NCBI RefSeq assembly: GCF_019973375.1
Contig: NZ_BPTV01000002.1
Coordinates: forward strand, 1-64,000
Source of the DNA: Prevotella lacticifex
GTDB taxonomy: Bacteria; Bacteroidota; Bacteroidia; Bacteroidales; Bacteroidaceae
Direction of reading: 5' to 3'
Length of the DNA stretch: 64,000 nucleotides
How positions within the stretch are numbered: position 1 is the stretch's first letter; each line of letters starts with the position of its first letter. Shown in pieces: positions 16,152-25,600 of this stretch. Made by a program: the position numbers and the translations under genes. The notes beneath the pieces were generated by a model, which had not been told where the DNA came from, did not search any database, and saw nothing but the letters and a program-made list of their open reading frames with translations.

Positions 16152-17687
16152 ATGCCAGGACCACCAATATTAAACGGGCCTTTCACTATGCCCATGGTCA
16201 AGGACTTCATACCACGCCGCATGCAGCCATGGCTATATATTGTCTTCGCTGTCATCTTCCAGATGGTCGGCGGAGTATATATGGGCAGCATGCAGCAGAT
16301 GGTCGGCGAGTGGAGCGTGATGCGCGAGGACGTTACGTTCATAGCCATGTGCGGAATAGTGGGAGTGGCAATGCCATTCCCAATACTCTTCCGACTCAAA
16401 TTCCGGTATACCAACCGCCAGCTCGAGATCTTCGCCGTCAGCGGAATGATCATTTGCAACTTGCTGACATTATGGGTACGCTGGATACCGCTGCTGTGTG
16501 TCATATCATACGTCTGCTGCTACATGAAACTGATGGCAACATTCGAGATAATGTCAAACATTCAGTTGTGGATGACTCCGAAACGGGACTTCCGCATATT
16601 CTTCCCTTTACTGTACATTATAGTATTGTGCGATATGAGTCTGTCGAGCTTTATGGCAAAGCAGCTCACCTACTATTTCGGGACATGGGAGGCGATGCAA
16701 GTGTTCATCATTGCCCTACTGTCGCTCGTGCTGATATTCTTCATGACATGCACTAAGGACTTCCGATTCATGAAACCGCTGCCATTCGTTTCCATCGACT
16801 GGCTCGGCGCGCTCCTCTGGTCCATCGTCCTTTTGCAGGTTATATGGCTCTTCACCTATGGGGAGTACTACAACTGGTTCGACGGAGCCGTCTTCCGGCA
16901 CGTCCTGTATGCTCTGCCGGTGAGCATCTATTTTGCCATTCAGCGCATGCGGCATGTGCACCATCCGTACATCGACCCGAAGGCATTCCACTATAAGACT
17001 CTGTGGCCAATACTCTTCATGTTCGCCGTCGCAGAGCTGATGAACTCGACGCCTATGGCATTGGAGAATGTCTTCACAGGACAGATTCTGCACTATGGCT
17101 TCCTCACCTCATCACGCTTCGACCTCATAGTCATTGTCGGGAATATCACCGGCTGTCTGTTCTGTCTGTGGTGGATGAAGATGCTCAAGTTGCCATACAC
17201 ACGACTGCTGACCATCGGATTTGCTTTCCTGTTAGTCTACCAGATATGTATGTACGGACTTATCAGTCCGGTAATAGACATAGAGGTGCTCTACTTCCCG
17301 ACCTTCATCCGCTCCTTCGGCTATACGATCTTCTTCGTCACGCTGACACTCTATCTTCAGGAGCTCATGCCTTTCGAGCACTTCTTCATGGGACTGACCA
17401 TTGCGGGATTCATCCGCAACGGCGTCGTCGATTCTGTCTGCACGGGAGTATACTCTTATCTGCTGCGCTATCACGTTGCCGACAACCTCGCCCGCGCCCT
17501 GCCCTTCGACACCACGCAGAGCATCATGATGGGCATAAAGCAACTCTACGGCATCACCTGCATCGGAGGATGCGCCTTCATGCTGCTGATGATGCTCTAC
17601 CATGTGCAGCCCGTCCGCTCCACGCTAAAGCATGTGCCATATTGGAACAAACTCGGACAGCAGATGCGGCGCGAGCTTGAACACTAG
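16152..17687 (+). CDS. MFS drug exporter of the EmrB/QacA (14-helix) type
   Basis: A 511-residue polytopic membrane protein with about 14 hydrophobic segments. It is the energy-coupled (proton antiport) part of the TolC-EmrA-EmrB-like pump encoded by the two genes before it, 24 bases away. Typical EmrB motifs are diverged: 'RLKFRYTNRQLEIF' takes the place of the usual loop 2-3 motif A. This diverged form is common in Bacteroidota paired with HlyD genes. The substrate is not known; a toxic amphipathic compound is likely. A strong terminator follows. Confidence 0.85.
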   Translation: MPGPPILNGPFTMPMVKDFIPRRMQPWLYIVFAVIFQMVGGVYMGSMQQMVGEWSVMREDVTFIAMCGIVGVAMPFPILFRLKFRYTNRQLEIFAVSGMIICNLLTLWVRWIPLLCVISYVCCYMKLMATFEIMSNIQLWMTPKRDFRIFFPLLYIIVLCDMSLSSFMAKQLTYYFGTWEAMQVFIIALLSLVLIFFMTCTKDFRFMKPLPFVSIDWLGALLWSIVLLQVIWLFTYGEYYNWFDGAVFRHVLYALPVSIYFAIQRMRHVHHPYIDPKAFHYKTLWPILFMFAVAELMNSTPMALENVFTGQILHYGFLTSSRFDLIVIVGNITGCLFCLWWMKMLKLPYTRLLTIGFAFLLVYQICMYGLISPVIDIEVLYFPTFIRSFGYTIFFVTLTLYLQELMPFEHFFMGLTIAGFIRNGVVDSVCTGVYSYLLRYHVADNLARALPFDTTQSIMMGIKQLYGITCIGGCAFMLLMMLYHVQPVRSTLKHVPYWNKLGQQMRRELEH

Positions 17688-17707
17688 ACTTAAACTTTTT
17701 CATACCC

Positions 17708-17749
17708 GGCCATGACCCGACCTCGACGGAGGCGGACCATGGCCTTTTT
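17708..17749 (+). terminator. Terminator of the efflux operon
   Basis: A 7-bp perfect stem (GGCCATG at 17708-17714 with CATGGCC at 17738-17744) is followed directly by TTTTT. It begins 20 bases after the MFS stop codon. Confidence 0.75.
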
Positions 17750-18157
17750 AGCAACAAGGATTCCGGAGCTATCGCTTGTCGTTCAAAAGTATTAGGAATT
17801 CATTCCGAAAAGTGTCTAAAACTTGTGCTTACAGTTGCCTTTGTTCATCGTACGATAATCTGGTACTGAGTGGATAAAATTTAACAAATCTCGGCTCAGC
17901 AAATGCGGTTTTTCAACCGCCAGGCTCTTAATCCCTTATAGGGAAGAAAAAATGTAAGAAACGAAAAACGGCTTATTTTTTTGACAGCCTACTTTAGGAT
18001 AATATGTAGAATGTGGCTATCTTTATATCAGACAACAGTTGATTGTTGATTATTTTGCTGATGATACCATGCTACATTTACCGCAGAGTATCCGCAGAAT
18101 ATCGAGACGGATGCTGTAAAACTCCTTATTCGTTCTTATTTTTCGGAATAAAAAGAC
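17750..18157. other. Intergenic stretch without a gene
   Basis: No gene is supported. It contains the second copy of the 43-bp repeat (17950-17992) and a small hairpin, GCGGTT/AACCGC, near 17906-17923. The promoter of the 702-residue secreted protein is at the right end. Confidence 0.6.
17950..17992. repeat. 43-bp repeat, copy 2
   Basis: Nearly identical to 9157-9199 in the same orientation; both lie outside genes. Confidence 0.6.
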
Positions 18158-18165
18158 TACCTTTG
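18158..18165 (+). promoter_or_regulatory. -7 box of the 702-residue secreted protein gene
   Basis: TACCTTTG, 37 bases before ATG 18203. Confidence 0.6.
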
Positions 18166-18202
18166 TGGCGAGTTAGCATCTTAACTATTTAATAATTACA
18201 TT

Positions 18203-20311
18203 ATGAACAAACTTTTACTATTGGCAATGGCCGCTGCTTTGCCGTTGCAAACACTTTCAGCGCAGGAGAAGGTGCCCACGCTCTACGGCAACCTCATCTT
18301 CATGAACAGCTTCGAGAACACCTATGACAGCCGTTTGGGCGTCTATTCCTTTCCCGCTTCGGAGAACAATTTCGCTCTGACGCCATTGGCGACGAGTGTC
18401 AACTTCAACGCTACTGGCAATGGCGTTATGGATGGAAAGACGTATAACTTCCTCATGAGCGACTCTTATGACGGCGAGGATTATACGCAGCTCTACACCT
18501 ACGACATGGAGACGTGGAAGTTAACGCGCAAGCCCATCGACGTCGACAACACCATGTGCGCGGCCGATTTCACCGTCGACCCCACTACTTGCAAGACTTA
18601 CGGCCTCTGCACAAGCTGGAGCGGAAAGTTCGAACTCTGCGAGATGGACTTCACGAGCCCCGACCGTAAATCGTTAGGAGTTGTCGACTCTACTTACTGC
18701 ACACTGGCTGCCGATGCCAAAGGCGACCTCTACTCTATCAGCGCCAAGGGTAATCTGGTTAAGCTCAGCAAGGCAGGTGTGCCTACTTATGAGGGATCAC
18801 TGGGACTCGACAAGCAGAGTTTGGAAATCTACAACAGGGTCCAGAGCGCGACATTTGACCCGTCGACCGGGCTGATGTATTGGGCTGCACAGCTTTGGGA
18901 CAATAAGAATGCCAAGTTAGTGAGTGCACTCTACTCGCTCGATGTGGCCACTATGACACTGAATAAGATTGTTGACTTCCCCGAGAACGCGCAAATCGTG
19001 TCGCTCTACATACCGAAGCCTAAGGCCGCCGACAATGCGCCAGGAGCGTCAACGGATATCAGCAAGCAGTTTGATGGTGGCTCACTGACGGGAAAAATTC
19101 TTTTCACCGCTCCTACAACCACTTATGGCGGTGGCGAGCTGAGTGGCAATCTGACTTACGAAGTCTCTGTCGACGGCGTAGTATTGGCTACCGGCAACAC
19201 TACCCCCGGTGCCAAGGTCTCGGCCCCTGTAACCGTTGCAAAGGAAGGTACAGCACGCTTCGAAATCACCGTCAGCAACGATGCCGGCAAGGGAGAGCCC
19301 GCTGTATGGCGCAGCTATATTGGCCTCGACGAGACATCGGTGCCAACAGACGTGAAGATGACCGTTGCCGACGACAAAGCCACCATCACATGGCAGGCTC
19401 CCGACTCTACGCTGCACAAAGGCTATTTCGACCCTAACACGCTGAAATACAACGTATATGCATATCGTGGTACGAATAAACAACTTGTGGCTGAGAATGT
19501 TGAGGGCAACAAGGCTGAGTATGCTCTTGCGGCTGATGGTTATGCCAAGTATCAGTTTGGTGTCGTTGCGGTCAATGGTTCGCATCTCTCTGATGAGGCC
19601 AAGACTGCCGATTTTGCATATGGTCCAGCTGTCGACGTAACGGAGGATAAACCGTACAAGGAGACATTCGATACCGAGAGCTCTTTCGATGCTTATACCA
19701 GCATCGACGCCAATGGCGACAAGAAGGTCGAGGATTATCCCGACTATGGGTTCAGCATCAAGAGCGGATTCTGGGATTATGCCGCTTACGAGGAAGCTCT
19801 GGAGTATCAACCCAACAGTTTAGGTGCTGCCGACGACTGGGTGCTCACACCTCGCTTTAATCTCAAGAAGGGCAATACTTACGAGCTCTCGTTCACAGCC
19901 TGGAGACAGAACAAACGATACAACGAGAAGTTCCAAGTGGCTTATGGCCAAGGTTATGCCCCGAGTCTCTACACCAATGTCTCGGAGGTGTTCTCGCCCG
20001 ATACGCTGGCCGGAACCGACAAGGTGGCTACCATCTATACGTTCAACATCAAACCGGAGGCTGACGGTGATTATATGTTCGGTTTTCACGATTTCAGTGA
20101 TGCCGCTAACAGCTACTACGTTTATCTCGACAACGTACAGCTCAAGCTCGCAGCTGCAACGGGCATCGACGAATTGATGACCGAAGCACGTCCGTCGGCA
20201 TTCGATGTTTACAGTGTCAGCGGTGTGCTGCTGCGTCGCCACGCCACTTCGCTTGCAGGACTCCCCAAAGGATTATATATCGTTGGCGGCCGTAAAATTT
20301 TGGTAAAATAA
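18203..20311 (+). CDS. Secreted choice-of-anchor J / Fn3 protein with type IX-like tail
   Basis: A 702-residue exported protein. Residues 1-20 are a signal peptide (ends 'LQTLSA'). Residues 25-280 are beta-rich, with a 'LYGN' opening and 'YWAAQL', and may be propeller-like. Fibronectin-III-like modules cover about 285-480. A choice-of-anchor J domain covers about 485-655 ('YKETFDTESSFDAYTSID', 'ADDWVLTPRFNL'). The end (about 665-702, 'FDVYSVSGVLLRR', 'GLPKGLYIVGGRKILVK') looks like a type IX sorting/anchoring tail. It is clearly related to the 1482-residue protein at 22653-27101. It is likely on the cell surface or released; the ligand is unknown. It is single, with its own promoter and terminator. 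Confidence 0.85.
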   Translation: MNKLLLLAMAAALPLQTLSAQEKVPTLYGNLIFMNSFENTYDSRLGVYSFPASENNFALTPLATSVNFNATGNGVMDGKTYNFLMSDSYDGEDYTQLYTYDMETWKLTRKPIDVDNTMCAADFTVDPTTCKTYGLCTSWSGKFELCEMDFTSPDRKSLGVVDSTYCTLAADAKGDLYSISAKGNLVKLSKAGVPTYEGSLGLDKQSLEIYNRVQSATFDPSTGLMYWAAQLWDNKNAKLVSALYSLDVATMTLNKIVDFPENAQIVSLYIPKPKAADNAPGASTDISKQFDGGSLTGKILFTAPTTTYGGGELSGNLTYEVSVDGVVLATGNTTPGAKVSAPVTVAKEGTARFEITVSNDAGKGEPAVWRSYIGLDETSVPTDVKMTVADDKATITWQAPDSTLHKGYFDPNTLKYNVYAYRGTNKQLVAENVEGNKAEYALAADGYAKYQFGVVAVNGSHLSDEAKTADFAYGPAVDVTEDKPYKETFDTESSFDAYTSIDANGDKKVEDYPDYGFSIKSGFWDYAAYEEALEYQPNSLGAADDWVLTPRFNLKKGNTYELSFTAWRQNKRYNEKFQVAYGQGYAPSLYTNVSEVFSPDTLAGTDKVATIYTFNIKPEADGDYMFGFHDFSDAANSYYVYLDNVQLKLAAATGIDELMTEARPSAFDVYSVSGVLLRRHATSLAGLPKGLYIVGGRKILVK

Positions 20312-20332
20312 CCTCACTCAGACTGATTCTTT

Positions 20333-20390
20333 TCGCACGGATTATGCATCCTTATATCGGGATATGTAATCCGTGCGATTTGTTTTATAG
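20333..20390 (+). terminator. Terminator of the 702-residue protein gene
   Basis: A stem of 12 bp (TCGCACGGATTA with TAATCCGTGCGA at 20333-20344 and 20367-20378) is followed by TTTGTTTTA. It begins 21 bases after the stop codon. Confidence 0.8.
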
Positions 20391-20424
20391 CTCCTCTCAA
20401 ACATAACCATACATTCATTCTGTC

Positions 20425-20644
20425 GCTTTCAATATTTTCCTCTCGGGAATTAGATCTCTTCTTCGTCGCGGCGAGCGTTCTTATTAGGGCGCAATGGGTA
20501 AATGATTGTCTTGGCGTGTGGAAACAGCTCTATGGCTTTCAATATTTTCCTCTCGGAAATTCGGTTTTTTCGCCGTCGCGGCGAGGGTTTGTCAGATGTG
20601 CTGCCGGAATCTATGATTGTCGTGGCGGTGGGGGACCGCCCGTG
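20425..20644. repeat. Two degenerate tandem copies of a 110-bp unit
   Basis: The opening GCTTTCAATATTTTCCTCTC occurs at 20425 and 20535; GTCGCGGCGAG and ATGATTGTC..TGGCG follow at the same 110-base offset. The middle has diverged. No open frame spans both copies. Confidence 0.7.
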
Positions 20645-20689
20645 GGGGAAATGGGAATTCGGTGAGGATTCGTTCTGTCGGCAAAGGTA

Positions 20690-21240
20690 GCAAACAAAAT
20701 CGCCGATTCCAAATTTTCGCCCTATATTGCCGTTAAAATCTGTTAACAGCGGCCGAAAAACATCATTTTCCCATATTTATTGTTTGCGCGGGGCGTATTT
20801 ATTGTATAGAAAGCGCATATTTATTGTTTGTCAGTCAATAAGCAGATGCCCATAAAGGGAATGTGGTAATAGGCGACAAAGCAGATTGCTTCCTGTAATA
20901 TTGTCTACATGCGATAGCTATAAATGTTACGGTGTTACGCTGTTACGTTGTTACGGTTGGGGGAAATTAGGTCGAAGCCAATTAACAATGATGCTCCTAA
21001 AATCTAACCCAAAATTCCCATGCGTCGCACCGTCGCATAAGGCCGATTCTGACATGCGACGGGGAATTCGGCCAAAATGAGACTATAGAGTAAAAATATA
21101 TTATATTATTATATATTATAATATAGTATATATAATTAATAATAAATACTTTATATAATTACATATTATTTCTTCTTATTTTACATTTCTAATTTTGCAG
21201 ACATGCGATAGCTATAAATGTTGCGTTGTTGCGTTGTTGC
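20690..21240. other. AT-rich, repeat-bearing leader before the BRO-N remnant
   Basis: TATTTATTGT occurs three times between 20778 and 20840 (spacings about 23 and 24). A word GCGATAGCTATAAATGTT followed by repeats of GTTACG or GTTGCG occurs at about 20911 and 21206. A nearly pure A/T stretch lies at 21087-21165. No gene is supported. The layout resembles the regulatory zone of a phage or mobile element, but this is inference. Confidence 0.45.
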
Positions 21241-21251
21241 GTTTGGGGAGA

Positions 21252-21704
21252 ATGTTCGGAGACATCCGGGCTATCGAAAGAGACGGCGAACCGTGGTTAG
21301 TGGGAAAGGACGTGGCCGTGGCACAGGGATACGCTGACGCGTTCGGAGCACCCAAGAAGCATGTTGATGATGAGGATAAGCAAAACTGCCAAAACAGCAG
21401 TTTTGAATCTCCACGCGGCATGACCATCATCACCGAGTCGGGGCTCTACTCCCTCGTCCTCTCCTCCAAGCCGCCGCAGGCGAGGCTGTTCAAGCACTGG
21501 GTCACGGCCGAGGTGCTGCCCACAATCCGACGCCACGGTGCCTACGTCACGACTTCCACCATGAAGCTCATCACATCGCGCATCCGGAGTTTGGCATCAT
21601 TACTTGTGCTGCACCTATCCACTTGCAGGGGCGGCCTTTATGGCCGTCCGGTCGGTCGCCAGACCGAATCTCTGCATTTATTTCCGACGCACAACCATGT
21701 CTAA
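21252..21704 (+). pseudogene. BRO-N domain (phage antirepressor-like) remnant
   Basis: From ATG 21252 the frame reads 'MFGDIRAIERDGEPWLVGKD' and 'FGAPKKHVDDEDKQNCQN', then 'IITESGLYSLVLSSKPPQAR' and 'LFKHWVTAEVLPTIRRHGAY': the BRO N-terminal domain found in phage and mobile-element antirepressors. About 105 residues match. After 'GAYVTTSTMKLI' (about 21575) the frame enters an intergenic repeat (from about 21605) and ends at 21704, so the usual C-terminal domain is lost. The family's first residues are also weak here: an earlier in-frame ATG at 21195 adds only repeat-derived residues. It is probably non-functional, a relic of a prophage or mobile element. Confidence 0.75.
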
Positions 21705-21885
21705 TGTTCTGCGTAACCATCTGATATTGAGACGTTTGCAGCACTCAACCACAGTAGGGGTGGGATTTATCCCAATCCTCGCTGCTGCTGGGCAATTGCT
21801 TTGTATCTTGTCCGCTGTTGGTAGGACGGGGATAAACTCCGCCACTACGGTGGATGAGTGCTGCAATGACTTCATCATCAAGTAA
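21600..21885. repeat. Dispersed intergenic repeats of the type seen at 62 kb
   Basis: GGCCGTCCGGTCGGTC followed by AGACCGAATCTCTG (21651 onward), then GCAGCACTC and GTAGGGGTGGGATTTATCCC (about 21738-21775), match the order of the elements at 62031-62245 and 62340-62555. The piece starts with CTTGCAGGGGCGGCC, also found at 62330. Open frames here are by-products of the repeats. Confidence 0.75.
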
Positions 21886-22139
21886 TTACGCTCTTCTTCC
21901 CACGCTACAAATGCCAATTGATCATGGAATAAAGGTCAATGCTAATTGGATAGAAACGTTATTGAGACGGGTGAGGATGGGGTAACAAAATGTGACCCCA
22001 TGTTGATCAGGTTGAACGATCGTTCACCCGTTTGCCAGGGTAAGGGAGGATTACGAAACGGGGGGAACAGCCTTCAGCATAGGAAGGGGGACTAAAACGG
22101 GGCAGCCTTGTAAACGGAGATTTACGCCCCTCGTCGGCT
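21886..22139. other. Gene-free stretch with hairpins and a 14-bp palindrome
   Basis: It contains TGAACGATCGTTCA (22013-22026), a perfect palindrome of the sort bound by dimeric repressors, and GGGGT/ACCCC hairpin arms at about 21980-22000. No gene or promoter is linked to either. Confidence 0.4.
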
Positions 22140-22330
22140 ATAGGCTGCCATAGTGAAGCATAGGAAACTATAGGACTCGATAGGAAACCGCAGGACTCGA
22201 TAGGCTGGCTATAGGAAACTATAGGAAATCATAGGAACTATAGACAACTATAGGCAACCATAAAACTCGATAGGCTGGCATAGCCTCGACAGACAGCCAT
22301 AGGAAATTATAGGCAGCAATAGAATAATCG
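22140..22330. repeat. Array of ATAG words phased every 10 bp, about 19 units
   Basis: Units such as ATAGGAAACT, ATAGGACTCG, ATAGGCTGGC and ATAGGAAATC follow each other at a period of 10 bp (a few at 9 or 11; two units start GCAG or CAGA). The first four bases are constant while the last six vary. No open frame explains it. Confidence 0.85.
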
Positions 22331-22592
22331 CTTGACCGGCAGCTGCTATAATGGCAATAAGGAGGGAAATGACGTTTTCAGGCTGCTTTTAACGGATTTT
22401 AACGGCAATAGATGGCTGAAATTTGGAAAAGCAAAAAGGATGCTATAACTTTGTGGAGTCGTTGCAGGGGGCATGGCGACATGTGGATATAATACTAGGA
22501 ACGTGGGGGGGCTTACAGCGCTGAGCGGAGAAAATCGGGGGCATCTGAAAACAATGCGGGCATATTTTTTCCGACTTATTATAATAAAAACA
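22331..22592. other. Gene-free stretch between the ATAG array and the 1482-residue protein gene
   Basis: No gene is supported. On the plus strand, TAACTTTG (about 22446) matches the -7 consensus but no open frame follows. It ends in the terminator at 22593-22628. Confidence 0.5.
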
Positions 22593-22628
22593 AGATGCAC
22601 CAAAAGACCTAAATCTTCCGGTGCATCT
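22593..22628 (-). terminator. Terminator of the 1482-residue protein gene
   Basis: On the minus strand, AGATGCACC pairs with GGTGCATCT around an 18-base loop and is followed by TTGTTTTTATT. It lies 25 bases after the stop codon. Confidence 0.8.
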
Positions 22629-22652
22629 CCTTAAAATTATGATAATGCAGGG

Positions 22653-25600
22653 TTACTTCCCTATCACAATCTTCTGTCCATCAATAATATACACGCCTTG
22701 CGGCAGACCGCTGAGCGTCGTTGCACAATCGCGGACAAGAATGCCGTCGAGCGAGTAGACATTGGCAGGATGGGCTTTGTCGATTTGGATATTATCGATA
22801 CCGTCGACGATGGTTGCTGTGACGGGCAGCGACTCGCCCTGGTCGTAAACCACACTCAGCTGATATGAATGTCCTGTCTTGCCGTCGCTCTCTATAGAGA
22901 ATGTTGTAGCATTAGCACCTGCGGTAGCCACGAGCTTTCCATCGCGATAGATGTTATATCCCTCAATAACGAGCGTAGCTGGTGCGTAGGTGATGTCGTC
23001 AAGCATGAAAGCTAAGGCATCGTTAGCCACGGATACGACGCGGATGGCGAAGTAGCGTGCACCCTCCGGCAAATCGATATTGTATTCTGTCCAGTTCAGG
23101 CCACCGGGAACATTCTGTATGGTCTGTAAGCTTGTGAAAGCTGCCTGGTCGGATGTGGTCGTGGAATACAATACTTCGAATGTCTCGGGATACAACGAGG
23201 CCATACTCTTAGCGAAGAAGTTGATAGTCTGCGCCTTGCCCGAGAGTTTGGGGCTGATGAGCCAGTCGTTGGCTTTGTCGGCATACGACGGACTCGGGTC
23301 GAAGGCCACAAGATACTGATTGCCACTGTGAGGAGTGAGGAATTTGCGGAATCCGAGGTCGAGGGTCTCATAGCGTGTGTCGAACACCTCGAATGCCATT
23401 GGCTTTCCGGCGTTAGGAATCCAGATGTCGGAATATTGCATGGTGTTGACACCATCGCCGTCGTAGACCGTCCAATTGCCAATGCCGTCAGTAATCCAAG
23501 GCTCGTAGCTCTCAAAGTCGTCAGTCACTGGTTTGTTGTCTATCACGGGTGCCGTCCAGTTCAGCGTAGCAGTGTTCTGGTTCTCTTGAACGGTCAGCTC
23601 AGTAGCCACAGGATAATCCGGCTTACTGGTTCTCACGTTCACGGCTTTCGTTGTATAACTTATCTCACCCTCATCAGCACCGAATGTAACCTTTGCCAGC
23701 AGCTGGACGGAATCCTTCGTTTCGGTCACTGATGGATGATAGTTGAAAGTAAGTATCGTGTCGGCAAATGCCTCGATTTCCTCGCCGCTGAGACTGTCGA
23801 CAGGCTCGCCGTCGGCATATAGCATAGCCTTCCAGCCGTCGACAGCCTCCACACCATTATTCTTCACACTGGCACTTATCGCATTGTCCTGTCCCATGCG
23901 GACTACGGCCGGGTCTTGCAGCTCTGCCGATAGGTCACGGGCCTTGAAATCGCGCACATTGATGTCGTCGATGACAAAACGGGTGTTAGTGTCGTTGCCT
24001 CCGCCTACAAACGCCAACGTTATGTATTTGGCATCTTTGAGCGGTGTAAGGTCGAAGAATGCCGGACGCCAGCCCACCTTGCCGTTGTCTGATGCCATAT
24101 CGATGGTTCCAAGATGGGCCACGGAGTCGGTCTGCACTTTCGCGCCGACGCTTATTCTCACATCCTTGCCGGGAACAGCGTAGTAGTAGAACAGCAGTCC
24201 GGGGCGGCTGGCTGTAGAAATGTCAATCTTACCTGAATTCAGATATCCTTCACCACCTTGTTCAGATGCTTGGAAGAAAGTAGAACCCGGTGTGCTCTCG
24301 TTGCCGCCATCGTAGTTGATGAGGAAGTCGCCACCATCATATTTGGCTCCAAACCACCACATCTTGTTCTCCATGCCTCCATTAGGGAATCCCTCGTGGA
24401 ACGGCAGTTTGTAAGGTGTTCCGGCAACGATATAGTTGCTCGTTCCGAGCTCGCCAATACCTCCGGCATTGGCTGCTGCCACGCCGTAATAGAGAAGATA
24501 CTGTTCGCCGGTGCGTGCCGACAATTTGTCGCTGAACTGGCGGTCGGTGATATTACGGATCATGTTGTTGCCGTTTCGGTCGTATACATTATATTTCAGA
24601 CTCGACAAATCGGCGTAGCCACCGTGCTCTCCCACCGTTGATGTCGGCGCGTCCCAGGTGATGAGGAAGTTGTTTGTCTGGTCTTTAATCTTGATGTTTG
24701 TGGGCATGAGCGGTGTGTCGATGCCTATCCATGCCGTAGCAGAGGCTTCTGCCCCGCGTCCGCTATTATTGTAAGCAACGACACTGTATTCATGGTTGCC
24801 GTTCGAGGGCTTGTCATCGGTGAAAGTAAGATGATCGCCCGGATTTACGTTTCTGAACACGTTAATCACTTTGCCATCCCTCATCAGTTCTACACTGTCA
24901 AGAGCAGTCGTCAGTGGTCCGGCCTTATACGATTTTGTGGGTGCGTCGAATGCAATATCGGCTTTGAGAGCGCCTTTGTCGGCGGGAGTGACAGTTATAT
25001 TAGTGGCCTTACCCGGTGCAGCAAACAGAGTGCCCTCTGCTATGCTTATGGAGTCTACCGAGATTGTCCAGTTGTTTTTCTCGCTCAGCGCATGGAAGCC
25101 CAAGTGATAGTCGCCCTCCTCGCCGGTGGTTATCTCCTGCTCATAGGTGAGATTGCTGCTGGAGTTGAACTCTGTAGGTTCGAGCATGACATCGTATGTC
25201 GTCGGGTTATCGCCGGTTCCTATGGCCATGGCGAGTTTCTCGGTGTAAGTCTCCGATGCTGCCTTGAACTTGAATCCGATGACGTAAGAGCGGTCGTTCT
25301 TTAGGTGGATGGCAGGAGTGATGAGCCAGTCGTCGGCATCGTTTTTCTCACTGCCGAAGTATCGTGCATCCTGATAGCCATAGTTCCATGTGCTGCCGTC
25401 GTGATTGTTGTCGATGACGGTGAACAAATCGAAAGACGAGCGACTGTCGAAATCCTCGAAATAAGGTGCTTGCAGGGCATCGCCGTAAACTACGCGGGCT
25501 GATGACGCACTCTTGCCCTCATGTTTTCCGTTGACTGCCTTTACATTATAATAATAAGCTGTAAGGGGCTTGTTTGCAGGCAGATGGTCGGTGAATGTTG

